Assembly (NCBI RefSeq): GCF_014203355.1
Contig: NZ_JACHIR010000002.1
Location: forward strand, 62,001-126,000
Source of the DNA: Kutzneria kofuensis
GTDB lineage: Bacteria; Actinomycetota; Actinomycetes; Mycobacteriales; Pseudonocardiaceae
Length of the DNA: 64,000 nucleotides
Reading direction: 5' to 3'
How positions within the stretch are numbered: the stretch's first letter is position 1; each line of letters starts with the position of its first letter. Made by a program: the position numbers and the translations under genes. The notes beneath the pieces were generated by a model. That model was given only the letters and a program-made list of their open reading frames with translations, was not told where the DNA came from and searched no databases. Positions 44,714 through 52,714 of the stretch are shown here, piece by piece.

Positions 44714-45397
44714 ATGACGACAACACTTGGCCGTTCCCATGAAGACCGTTCGGCGGTGGTGGCCGACCACAAGCCCATTTTCAGGCGCGGCCTGCGTAGC
44801 CTCGTCGAGCAATGCGGCATCACCGTGGCCGCCGAGGTGTCGACGATGGACGATCTACACCGTGAGGTGCATCTACAGGATCCCGCGTTGGTCATCGTGA
44901 ACGCGAAGATGCTGGGCAAGGCTTCCGGGCGCGAGGTGGGGAGGTTGCGCAGCAGCCGCCGCACCTGTGGCGACCACCGGTTGCTGCTGACCATCTACGA
45001 GGACCTGGCCCACGCCCAACAGATGCTCAAGGCCGGCTCGCACGGCTGCGTCCACAACAGCGCCGACGCCGAGGAGCTCAAGTGCGCCATCAGCACCATC
45101 TTCGCGGGCGGTTACTACCTGGACGCACGGCTCGGCGTCCGCGTCCTGGCGAACGACACCCCCGAATCGCGCTACAAACTCACTCCCCGTGAGCTGAAGG
45201 TACTGGCGCTCATCTCCAAAGGTCTTACGAACAAACAGATCGCAGAAACGTTGCACGTCAGTCTGCGCACCGTCGAAAGTCACCGCGCCTGTCTGAAGAA
45301 GAAAACCGGGCTGCGCGACCGCAGCGAGCTGAGCGGGTTCGCCCGCGAGCACTATCCGACGATGCTGTCCACCGATTCGCAGTTCTCCCACGCCTGA
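44714..45397 (+). CDS. Atypical NarL/LuxR-type response regulator lacking the phospho-acceptor Asp
   Basis: A 227-residue receiver plus LuxR helix-turn-helix protein. The C-terminal DNA-binding domain is normal (LTPRELKVLALISKGLTNKQIA ... RTVESHRACL). In the receiver the usual acidic pair is Asp18-His19, the phospho-acceptor position is Asn63 (VIVNAKML) and the switch Lys is Asn115 (GCVHNSAD), so phosphorylation by a kinase is not expected. The ATG at 44714 has AGGGGGA upstream and is preferred to 44660. No histidine kinase is nearby. It is probably a stand-alone, ligand- or dimer-controlled regulator at the edge of the left gene set. Confidence 0.88.
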   Translation: MTTTLGRSHEDRSAVVADHKPIFRRGLRSLVEQCGITVAAEVSTMDDLHREVHLQDPALVIVNAKMLGKASGREVGRLRSSRRTCGDHRLLLTIYEDLAHAQQMLKAGSHGCVHNSADAEELKCAISTIFAGGYYLDARLGVRVLANDTPESRYKLTPRELKVLALISKGLTNKQIAETLHVSLRTVESHRACLKKKTGLRDRSELSGFAREHYPTMLSTDSQFSHA

Positions 45398-45405
45398 CCG
45401 GTGTT

Positions 45406-45441
45406 CCCGGCGGCATGACGGGACGAAGTCCCGCCGCCGGG
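45406..45441. terminator. Hairpin terminator after the NarL-like gene
   Basis: A CGGGAC-gaa-GTCCCG upper stem and a CCCGGCGG/CCGCCGGG lower stem, with a 5-nt bulge on one side, lie 8 bases after the stop. Confidence 0.75.
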
Positions 45442-45473
45442 GATCCGGCCACGTGCCGCGACACGATGGGTCG

Positions 45474-45599
45474 GTGACCAGCCGAGAGCACTTCACATAC
45501 GAGCCGGCGACGCGCAAGGGGCGGCAGGTCCAGCCGACACTGCCCGACCCGAACCTGATGCCGCGCACCGACAGCGGACGTCAACCACCGCGCCCTTGA
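45474..45599 (+). pseudogene. Short orphan ORF, possibly a gene truncated by the neighbouring IS
   Basis: A 41-codon GTG reading frame (VTSREHFTYEPATRKGRQ...) with a clean GC3 pattern runs into a stop just where the transposase remnant begins. I do not recognise the protein. It looks like the 5' end of a gene cut off by insertion or deletion, but it is short enough to be fortuitous. Confidence 0.3.
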
Positions 45600-45639
45600 G
45601 CTGGCCGCGGGATCGGCCTGGGATGTCTCGTAACTGCTC

Positions 45640-46065
45640 TTGGTGTTGGTCGCCGTCCCACCGGATTTCCAACACTTCATCCGGGCCAGCGCGTGTTCAA
45701 CACGGGCGTGGACCTTACGGTGGATGGCGTTGCGCTCTTCCTGCCAGTCCGTCAGTGCCCCGTCAGTGGATTTGCGGTAGGGCTGTCGGCGTCGATGGCG
45801 ACCCGCCGGACCGGGGCCAACGCGAGCAGCGGGCCGAGCGGGTCGATCACACGGTGGGCGGCGGAGCGGGAGACGCCGAGAAGGGGGCCGATCTGGCGCA
45901 TGGCGAGGTTGGTGCGCCAGCAGGTGGCCACCAGCAGCACCGGACGGCCAGGCCGGCCATCGGCGATCTCCTCTCCGCCGTGCTGGGCCAGCAGTCGGAC
46001 CAGTTTGCGGAACTGGCCCGTGAACGATCCTTGGGCGCACCTTCAGCCCATCGTGGATGTTGAAG
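45640..46065 (-). pseudogene. IS5-family transposase remnant
   Basis: In the minus orientation, one frame gives FRKLVRLLAQHGGEE and then LLVATCWRTNLAMRQIG and SRSAAHRVIDPLGPLLA, the N-terminal region of IS5-type transposases of the pattern LLVATYWRTNLTxRQL. Another frame gives EERNAIHRKVHARVEHALA and RMKCWK, the C-terminal HRKVRARVEHxFARMKxWK signature. The central part that carries the catalytic acidic residues is missing (LAPVRR joins directly to a VAIDAD piece). There is a frameshift between the halves and the C terminus is cut. It cannot be active, and I found no clear terminal inverted repeats by eye. It lies at the junction of the two gene sets. Confidence 0.8.
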
Positions 46066-46165
46066 CACTTCCGGCGCGGCACCAGCGAGATCAAGTCCGG
46101 CGCGACCCGGCCGCACAAGAGTCTACAGTGGACGGTCAAAGGCCGCTGTGGCGCCGGGGCCGGGG

Positions 46166-46846
46166 TCAAGCGGGACGGTTTTGCTCCAGCCGCCGCCACA
46201 ACCCGAGCCAGCCACAGGGCACCGACTCGTCGTCGGGTGCGTGCGAGCCCAGTTCGAGCTGCTCACAGGCGAAGTACGGGCTGAACGTCTCCCACAACTC
46301 CTGGCTGGACACCCCGAACGTCTTCACGAACATGCTGGTCGGCTGCGGGGCAGGCGCACCGATGCGTTGGCTGGACAGGCAGCGCACCACATACAGGCCC
46401 TTCGGCCGCAGCACCCGGCCGATCTCCGCGGCGAACGTGGGCCGCTCCGCCGCGCGCAGGCAGTGGAAGCAACCGCGGTCGACGACCACGTCGTAGCCCT
46501 CCGTGTCGAACGGCAGCGACAGCACATCGCCCACGGCCCACTCGATCCGGTCGCCCAGGCCGTAGCATTCGGCCAGCGCCTTGGCCCGCTCCACCGCGTC
46601 GGCGGAGATGTCGATCGCGGACAGCTCGAACCCGGCCGACGCCAGGTACACCGATTCGCTACCGACCCCGCAGCCGACCTCCAGCACGCGGGAACCGCGC
46701 GGGATGCGGCCGGTGTTGACCAGGTTCACCAGCTCCGGCGCGGCCGTGGCGATCGTCCACTCCTGCTGCGCCGGCGTGCTGCTCGCGTAGCGCTTGCGGT
46801 AGTAGTCCCGCACGTCCAGTGACTCGCCATCGGTCACCGCGGTCAT
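46166..46846 (-). CDS. Class I SAM-dependent methyltransferase
   Basis: A 226-residue methyltransferase. The SAM-binding motif VLEVGCGVGSES is near residue 55, the acidic loop is in LSAIDIS, and the post-motif region is YDVVVDRGCFHCL. The family is thiopurine/UbiE-like small-molecule methyltransferase; O-, N- and C-methylation cannot be separated by eye. The start at 46846 has GGGAG upstream. It is divergent from the P450 at 47050 and is the first intact gene of the right-hand set, next to the transposase remnant. Confidence 0.88.
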   Translation of the reverse strand: MTAVTDGESLDVRDYYRKRYASSTPAQQEWTIATAAPELVNLVNTGRIPRGSRVLEVGCGVGSESVYLASAGFELSAIDISADAVERAKALAECYGLGDRIEWAVGDVLSLPFDTEGYDVVVDRGCFHCLRAAERPTFAAEIGRVLRPKGLYVVRCLSSQRIGAPAPQPTSMFVKTFGVSSQELWETFSPYFACEQLELGSHAPDDESVPCGWLGLWRRLEQNRPA

Positions 46847-47049
46847 CGTCGAACTCCCGTCGTCGCCGGCTTCTGGTGCTCCGATCCTGTCCGTGACGCG
46901 GCCGGCCGGACAAGGGAATGCGCGCACCAATGCGGTCTTGCCGCACAGGACTTCGCGGTAACCGCATCGGTGGGGCGGCTCCGCCCCCGGCCCGCGTACG
47001 CGCGACAGGGCACCATCAAACCGAGACCGCTGGAGGAGGCTGTGCCGCG

Positions 47050-48285
47050 ATGACTGACATCTCCGTGCCCGCAACGGAAACCGGGACGCGCCCGGGGCGG
47101 CTGCCGGTGACCCGGTCCTGCCCGTACGACCCGCCCGAGGAGCTGTTGGCCCGCCATGCCGTCGCGCCCGTCAGCCCGTTGGCATTCCCGGACGGCCGGG
47201 ACGGATGGCTGGTCACCGGCTTCGACGAGGGCCGCGCGGCGCTGGCCGACCCGGCGATCGGCGTGTCCGGCGCGCATGCCGCGTCCCCGGTCGGACCCGA
47301 CCGCCCCTACCGCGAGCCGCCGCCCGCACCGCCGGGCATGTTCATCCTCATGGATCCGCCCGAGCACACCCGCTACCGCCGCCTGCTCACCGGCTACTTC
47401 ACCACCAGACGGGTACGCGCCCTGAAGCCGAGAATCACCGAGATCATCGCCGAGCGGCTCGACGCGATGGCCGCCCAGGGCGCGGCCGGCGACCCGGTGG
47501 ATCTGGTGCGGGCGTTCGCGCTGCCCATTCCGTCACTGGTGATCTGCGAACTGCTGGGCGTGCCCTACGCCGACCTGGAGGAGTTCCAGTCCAAATCGGA
47601 GTCACTGCTGTCGCTGGACGGCGAGGAGAACGGCGCGGTCGAGCAAGCCCGCGACGACATCTGCGGCTACATCTACCAGCTTGTGCTGGCGAAGCGACGG
47701 GCGCCGGCCGACGACCTGATCAGCGCGCTGGTCGCGGCGGCACCGGACGACGCGCCGCTCAGCGACACCGAACTGGTCAGCATCGCCACCCTGTTGCTCA
47801 TCGCCGGTCACGAGACCACGGCGAGCATGCTGTCGCTGGGCGCGCTGACCCTGCTGCGCCATCCCGAGCAGCGCTCGCGGCTGACCACCGACACGGCAGC
47901 GGTCGTGGAGGAGCTGCTGCGTCACCTGACCGTGTTCCACCTGGGCCTGAGCCGCGTCGTCAACCGCGACACCACGATCGGCGGCCAGGCCGTGCGCGCC
48001 GGGGACCCGGTGCTGGTCTCGCTGGCCGCGGCCGACCGTGACGCCGCCCGCTTCCCCGACCCGGCGGCCTTCCGCACCGACCGGGAGCCCACGGCGAACC
48101 TCGCGTTCGGCCACGGTGCGCACGCCTGCATCGGCGCCAACCTCGCGCGAGCCGAGATCGGACTGGCGCTGACCGCGCTGTTCGACCAGTTTCCCCGGCT
48201 GCGGCTGGCGGTGCCCGAGTCGGACCTGGTGTTCCGCGAGCAGTCCGTGGTGTACGGCGTGGCCGAGCTGCCGGTCACCTGGTGA
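47050..48285 (+). CDS. Cytochrome P450
   Basis: A 411-residue P450: heme loop FGHGAHACIG (Cys360), I-helix LLIAGHETTAS, ExxR in EELLRHL. GGAGGAG lies about 11 nt before the ATG. It is followed with essentially no gap by the NmrA-like gene, so the two are probably cotranscribed. Its AGHETT I-helix is the standard oxygen-activating form. It is likely to hydroxylate or couple an intermediate of the right-hand pathway. Confidence 0.92.
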   Translation: MTDISVPATETGTRPGRLPVTRSCPYDPPEELLARHAVAPVSPLAFPDGRDGWLVTGFDEGRAALADPAIGVSGAHAASPVGPDRPYREPPPAPPGMFILMDPPEHTRYRRLLTGYFTTRRVRALKPRITEIIAERLDAMAAQGAAGDPVDLVRAFALPIPSLVICELLGVPYADLEEFQSKSESLLSLDGEENGAVEQARDDICGYIYQLVLAKRRAPADDLISALVAAAPDDAPLSDTELVSIATLLLIAGHETTASMLSLGALTLLRHPEQRSRLTTDTAAVVEELLRHLTVFHLGLSRVVNRDTTIGGQAVRAGDPVLVSLAAADRDAARFPDPAAFRTDREPTANLAFGHGAHACIGANLARAEIGLALTALFDQFPRLRLAVPESDLVFREQSVVYGVAELPVTW

Positions 48286-48305
48286 TCACCGAGCACGGAG
48301 GGCAG

Positions 48306-49142
48306 ATGATCCTGGTAATAGGCGCGACCGGCAACACCGGCCGCCCGCTGGTGCGGCTGCTGCACGGCAACGGCGTGCCCGTGCGTGCGCTGACCCGCGA
48401 CCCCGCCGCCGCTGGCCTGCCTGACGGCGTGGAGGTGGCACGTGGCGATCTGGACGACCCGGCGTCGCTGACCTCCGCGCTGGCCGGGGTGACCGACGTG
48501 TTCCTGGTGGCACGGGTGTCCGCACTGGTCCGGCACACCCGCGCGGTGCTCGCCGCGGCGGGACCCGGGACGCGGCGAATCGTGTTCCTGTCCTCGTTGA
48601 GCGTCACCGCCGATCTTGGCGACGCCATCGGCCGGTGGAACAGCGAGGCGGAAGCGCTGATCCGCGAATCCGGTATGGCGTGGACGTTCCTGCGAGCCGG
48701 GGCGTTCATGTCGAACGCGCTGGAGTGGGCGGACGGCATTCGCACGGAGGGTGTGGCGACGACGCTGTTCGGGAACGCGCCCTCGGTGCCGGTGCACCCG
48801 GAGGACATCGCGGAGGTCGCCGCGGTGGTGCTGGCCGGGCGGGAGCACGACGGGGTCGCGCTGCCGGTGACCGGGTCGGAGCGGATCAGCCCGGCTGAGC
48901 AGGTCGCCGTGCTCGGCGAGGTTCTGGGCCGAGATCTCGCGGTGCGCGAGATGCCGCCCGAGGCGGTCCGCCGGGCTTTCGCGTGGTTCGGCAGCGAGGA
49001 GGAGGTAGCCCGCACGATCGCGGTCCTCAGCAGCCCGGATGTGCCGTGGGCGTCGCCGGCGCCAACGGTGGCGGACCTGACCGGGCACGCGCCCCGCACA
49101 TTCCGGGAGTGGGCCCGCGAGCACGCATCCGTCTTCACCTGA
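48306..49142 (+). CDS. NmrA-like NAD(P)-binding oxidoreductase
   Basis: A 278-residue atypical SDR of the NmrA/NAD(P)H:quinone oxidoreductase type. GATGNTG lies at the N terminus and the fold matches nucleoside-diphosphate-sugar-epimerase-like proteins, but the YxxxK pair is not evident. The ATG at 48306 has GGAGGG close upstream; a GTG at 48282 overlapping the P450 stop is an alternative. It is cotranscribed with the P450. Relatives in aromatic polyketide clusters reduce quinones or act as regulators; the role here is open. Confidence 0.82.
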   Translation: MILVIGATGNTGRPLVRLLHGNGVPVRALTRDPAAAGLPDGVEVARGDLDDPASLTSALAGVTDVFLVARVSALVRHTRAVLAAAGPGTRRIVFLSSLSVTADLGDAIGRWNSEAEALIRESGMAWTFLRAGAFMSNALEWADGIRTEGVATTLFGNAPSVPVHPEDIAEVAAVVLAGREHDGVALPVTGSERISPAEQVAVLGEVLGRDLAVREMPPEAVRRAFAWFGSEEEVARTIAVLSSPDVPWASPAPTVADLTGHAPRTFREWAREHASVFT

Positions 49143-49171
49143 TTCGGCCGCGACGCTGCCTCCCACGCCGG

Positions 49172-50011
49172 TCAGCTCATGGCACGGCGGCGGAAACCGC
49201 GGATGCCGATCGCGGTCAGCAGCACGCAGAACCCGACCAGCGCGGGGAGGCACACCAGCACGGACAGGTGCGGCACCTGGGGCACCACCGCCGCCCGGAT
49301 GCCCTCGCTGGAGTAGGTCATCGGGTTGAGCGCCGTGACCACCTGGAACCACGGCAGCCGCGCCAGGGACGGCCACGGGTACTGGCTGCACCCCGTGAAC
49401 AGCAGCGGCGCGAGGATCAGCGCGTACATGATGTTCACCTTGTTCGCCGGGAGAAACGTGCCGATGATCAGGCCGACCGCACCGCCCGCCCAGCCGCCGA
49501 GGAAGCCGACCAGCACCGCCAGCGGCAGGCCAGACCAGTGCAGCTCGACGCCGCCCACCACGAGCTCCCCGGCCGGGAACATCAGCACCATCGCGATCAG
49601 GCCGCGCACGGCCGCGACCGCCACCTTCTCCACGGCGATCAACGAAGTCCGCACCGGCGCCATCAGCCGGTCCTCGATCTCGCGGGTGTACCCGAACTCC
49701 ACCACGAGCGGCAGCGACACCGCCTGCATGGCCGCGAGGAACACCGAGTACGACACCGTGCCCGGCACCAGCACGTCGTTGAGGCCGTCGCTGGTGAACC
49801 CGAGCGCGCCCAGCACCTTGGCGAAGATGAACAGCATCAACAACGGCTGCGCGGCGATCTGCACCACGAACGAGCCGAAGTCCTTGGTGAAGGTCACCTT
49901 GATGTCGCGGGCAAGCACCGCGAGCAGCACGCGCAGCGGCGAGGGCGGCGTGCGGCGGGCTCCCCGGGCCACGGCGCGCACGCCCGGCGTGGTCAGCGTG
50001 GGAGAGGTCAT
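49172..50011 (-). CDS. ABC-2 type transporter permease (DrrB-like)
   Basis: A 279-residue membrane protein with about six hydrophobic segments and the ABC-2 pattern (LMAPVRTSLIAVEK after the second segment, GLIIGTFLP, ALNPMTY). It is overlapped by the ATPase gene (ATGA), so the pair forms a drug exporter like DrrAB of anthracycline producers. It is third in the minus-strand operon MarR, ATPase, permease. It probably exports or confers resistance to the aromatic product. Confidence 0.9.
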   Translation of the reverse strand: MTSPTLTTPGVRAVARGARRTPPSPLRVLLAVLARDIKVTFTKDFGSFVVQIAAQPLLMLFIFAKVLGALGFTSDGLNDVLVPGTVSYSVFLAAMQAVSLPLVVEFGYTREIEDRLMAPVRTSLIAVEKVAVAAVRGLIAMVLMFPAGELVVGGVELHWSGLPLAVLVGFLGGWAGGAVGLIIGTFLPANKVNIMYALILAPLLFTGCSQYPWPSLARLPWFQVVTALNPMTYSSEGIRAAVVPQVPHLSVLVCLPALVGFCVLLTAIGIRGFRRRAMS

Positions 50012-51030
50012 CGCAGTCCCCGTCCAGTCAGGTTGATGAACACGTCTTCGAGGGTGGTCTCGCTCGCGTGGACGTCGTCGAGGGCGGCGCCGCGCGCCGT
50101 GAGCACACCCATGACGCGCTGAAGGAGCCGGGCGGGGTCCTCGCCGGTGGCCAGGTGCAGTCGCACCCGGACCTTGTGGTCGCTCGCGTCGGCGGAATCG
50201 GCCGTGGTGTCGTCCACCTTCGCCACGCCGTCCACGGCCGCCAGAGCGGCCCCCAGGTCCGGCTTGGTGTCACCGGGCGCGGGCTCGGCCGACACGGCGA
50301 GCGTGCGGTGGTCGGCGTAACGGCGGATGAGGCCATCGGTGTCGTCCAGGGCGAGCAGCTTTCCGTGGTCCACCACGGCGATCCGGTCCGAGAGCTCAGC
50401 GGCCTCGTCCATGTCGTGCGTGGTCAGTACCACGGTGACGCCGCGCTCTCGCAGCGCCCGCACACGCTCCCAGACGAACAGCCGCGCCTGCGGGTCCAGG
50501 CCGGTCGACGGCTCGTCGAGGAACAGCACCTCGGGTTCGTGCATCAAGGCGCGCGCGATCATCAGCCGCTGCACCTGGCCACCGGAGAACACGTCCACGC
50601 GGTCGCGCGCGCGGTCGGCCAGGCCGAACTCCTCCAGCAGCTCCGCGGCACGGCGCCGGGAGTCGCGGCGGCTCCAGCCGTGGTAGGTCGCATGGCAGAC
50701 CAGGTTGTCCATAGTAGACAGTGAACGATCCAGGTTGTTGCGCTGCGGCACCACGCCGATGCGGGCACGGGCGGTCACCGGGTCGTCCGCGACGTCGACG
50801 CCCGCCACCACGGCAGTGCCGGAGTCGGGCGTGACGCGGGTGGTGAGCACGCCGATGGTGGTCGACTTGCCCGCGCCGTTGGGGCCGAGGAAGCCGAACA
50901 CCTCGCCCGGGCGGACCTCCAGGCTCAGGCCGTCGACGGCCGGAACGGGCCGCCGGGGGTACTTCTTGACCAGGTCGCGCACGCTCACGGCGGCCGGCGT
51001 CGCGTCAAGTCGGGTCGGGGTCGTGGTCAC
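50008..51030 (-). CDS. ABC transporter ATPase (DrrA-like)
   Basis: A 340-residue ATPase: Walker A GPNGAGKST, signature FSGGQVQRL, Walker B VLFLDEPSTGLD and the switch His in LTTHDMDEA. The C-terminal extension of about 100 residues is typical of DrrA-type daunorubicin-resistance ATPases. It overlaps the MarR gene at its start and the permease at its end by 4 bases each, so translation of the three is coupled. Confidence 0.93.
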   Translation of the reverse strand: MTTTPTRLDATPAAVSVRDLVKKYPRRPVPAVDGLSLEVRPGEVFGFLGPNGAGKSTTIGVLTTRVTPDSGTAVVAGVDVADDPVTARARIGVVPQRNNLDRSLSTMDNLVCHATYHGWSRRDSRRRAAELLEEFGLADRARDRVDVFSGGQVQRLMIARALMHEPEVLFLDEPSTGLDPQARLFVWERVRALRERGVTVVLTTHDMDEAAELSDRIAVVDHGKLLALDDTDGLIRRYADHRTLAVSAEPAPGDTKPDLGAALAAVDGVAKVDDTTADSADASDHKVRVRLHLATGEDPARLLQRVMGVLTARGAALDDVHASETTLEDVFINLTGRGLR

Positions 51031-51497
51031 CGGGTGCCCTCACTCGTGGCGTCGGTCAGGATGGTGTCGATCAGGAACTCGCGGACCACCTCGGCCCGTT
51101 CGTCAACCGCGTTCTCCACGGCGGCGAACCGCTTCTCGATCTCCAGGCCGAGGTCCCGCACCAGCGCCGACCCGCGCGGGGTCAGCGCGAGCAGGACCTG
51201 CCGGCGGTCGGTCTCGGAACGCGTGCGGGTCACCAGGGCATCGCGGACCAGGGTGTCCACGATGCCGGTCATGGTCGAGGGGTGCAGCCAGCAGCGGTGG
51301 GCGACCTCGCGATGCACGGCCGGGCCGTCCTTGAGCATGAGCAGCGCGTTCGCGCCGGCGGCGGACACGCCGTGCTGCTGGGTGATGCGGTGCCACTGGC
51401 GGTTCACCACGTGCCCGGCAAGCGCGATGAGCTGCGGCAGGGAGGTGCGGCGCAGGTCCTCGGGATCGTGGCCGGGAGTGTCGTCATCGGAAGGCAC
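51027..51497 (-). CDS. MarR-family regulator of the ABC exporter
   Basis: A 156-residue winged-helix MarR protein (VHREVAHRCWLHPSTMTGIV recognition region; RTRSETDRRQVLLALTPRG wing). I prefer the GTG at 51497. A -10-like TATGCT ends 7 bases upstream, so the mRNA may be leaderless, and no Shine-Dalgarno sequence is present. A perfect palindrome lies just upstream. It heads the resistance operon and is likely autoregulated and released by the pathway product. Confidence 0.85.
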   Translation of the reverse strand: MPSDDDTPGHDPEDLRRTSLPQLIALAGHVVNRQWHRITQQHGVSAAGANALLMLKDGPAVHREVAHRCWLHPSTMTGIVDTLVRDALVTRTRSETDRRQVLLALTPRGSALVRDLGLEIEKRFAAVENAVDERAEVVREFLIDTILTDATSEGTR

Positions 51498-51512
51498 CCC
51501 ATAAGCATAGGG

Positions 51513-51527
51513 CCCCAATCATTGGGG
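51513..51527. promoter_or_regulatory. MarR operator
   Basis: CCCCAATCATTGGGG is a perfect 7-1-7 palindrome about 16 bp upstream of the MarR start, placed between the predicted -35 and -10 boxes. Binding there would block transcription of the exporter operon. Confidence 0.75.
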
Positions 51528-51692
51528 ACAGAACTATTTTTCGTGCCCATGCGATGAACTGCGGTAATGCCGCAACCACGTGCGGCTCACCCCGTTCGCG
51601 GTGCGGCTTCACGAGGTCCCCGCGCCGAGGGGCGCCCGGTAGCGTCGCCGCCGAAGAGCTGCTCAAGCCGGCCGACCGCCTCTGGAGGGTTG

Positions 51693-52520
51693 ATGATCGC
51701 GCGCAAGGCACTGCCCGCCGAATTCCTGGACTTCAACCGGAAGTGGGGTGCGCCCGGCCGCAACATGGCCGTCGACGGCATGAACCCCCAGCAGCGCCTG
51801 GCGGACCCGGATCCGAAGCGCTTCGGCCCGTTCGGTTTCCAGTTCCCCAACGAGATCCGCACCTTCGAGTACCCGTTCGCCGCGAGCCACGTCCCGCCGG
51901 GCCCCCGCAGGGTCCTCGACGTCGGCGCCGGGCTCAGTGGCCTGCAGTTCGTGCTCGACATGCAGGGCGCCGACGTGACCGTGGTCGACCCGGCCGCGGC
52001 CATCTCCGACGACGAGGCACCGACCGAGGCCAACTTCTGGCTCGTGCTGCGGCACGCCGACCACGCGAAGCTGAACGAGTTGTTCGGCACCAGCGTGACC
52101 CTCGTCGGCGAGGGCGTGCAGCACTGGGACCACCCGGCGGAGAGCTTCGACACGGTGGTGTGCCTGTCTGTGCTGGAGCACGTCGACCCGGTGGAGGCGC
52201 GGGAGATGCTCGACGCGATCACCAGGCTGCTCAAGCCCGGCGGGCAGTTGCTGCTCACGGTGGACCTGTTCCTGGACCTGAAGCCGTTCGGGGTGCTGGA
52301 GCAGAACGTGTGGGGCCGCAGCCACGACGTGTACGGCCTGCTGCGGGGCCTGCCGCTGCGCCTGGACGAGGGTGAACGCGGCGAGCTGCTCGGCTTCCCG
52401 GAGTTCGACTTCGACCGCGTGGTGAAGCTGCTGCCGGAACTGCTGGTGAGCAAGCACTATCCCGTGATGAGCCAGTCGATGGTGCTGACGAAGGTCGAGC
52501 CGGAGGTCAGCTTCAGCTGA
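51693..52520 (+). CDS. Class I SAM-dependent methyltransferase
   Basis: A 275-residue methyltransferase-fold protein: motif I VLDVGAGLSG near residue 74, acidic VTVVD, and CLSVLEHVDP as the post-motif. TGGAGGG precedes the ATG. It is a single-gene unit between the MarR operon and a convergent terminator. The target atom is unknown. The substrate region contains an unusual extended loop (AEANFWLVLRHADH-like), which gives no clear family match by eye. Confidence 0.82.
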   Translation: MIARKALPAEFLDFNRKWGAPGRNMAVDGMNPQQRLADPDPKRFGPFGFQFPNEIRTFEYPFAASHVPPGPRRVLDVGAGLSGLQFVLDMQGADVTVVDPAAAISDDEAPTEANFWLVLRHADHAKLNELFGTSVTLVGEGVQHWDHPAESFDTVVCLSVLEHVDPVEAREMLDAITRLLKPGGQLLLTVDLFLDLKPFGVLEQNVWGRSHDVYGLLRGLPLRLDEGERGELLGFPEFDFDRVVKLLPELLVSKHYPVMSQSMVLTKVEPEVSFS

Positions 52521-52618
52521 CCGGTGTGCCGCACGGATTGGGGTCGGACAAGGCGTCCGGCCCCAACTGGTGTGCGCGCCGAGTCACCGGATCGTGCCGG
52601 CCGGAAATCCTGGGCCGC

Positions 52619-52658
52619 CCCCGTTGGTCGCGCAAGGGGCTTGCGGCGACCAACGGGG
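52619..52658. terminator. Bidirectional terminator between methyltransferase and PaaK-like genes
   Basis: An 18-bp stem with a single bulged G and a 3-nt loop (CCCCGTTGGTCGCGCAAG pairing with its complement) lies in the 194-bp convergent gap. Confidence 0.88.
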
Positions 52659-52714
52659 ACCCCCTGTCGATCTTCCCGGGTTCACGCGGCGTCCGACTCA
52701 GGTGCGGCCGTGAG

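Noticed and set aside
45640-46065. An active insertion sequence
   Set aside because: The catalytic central region is deleted, the two ends are in different frames, and no matching terminal inverted repeats were seen.
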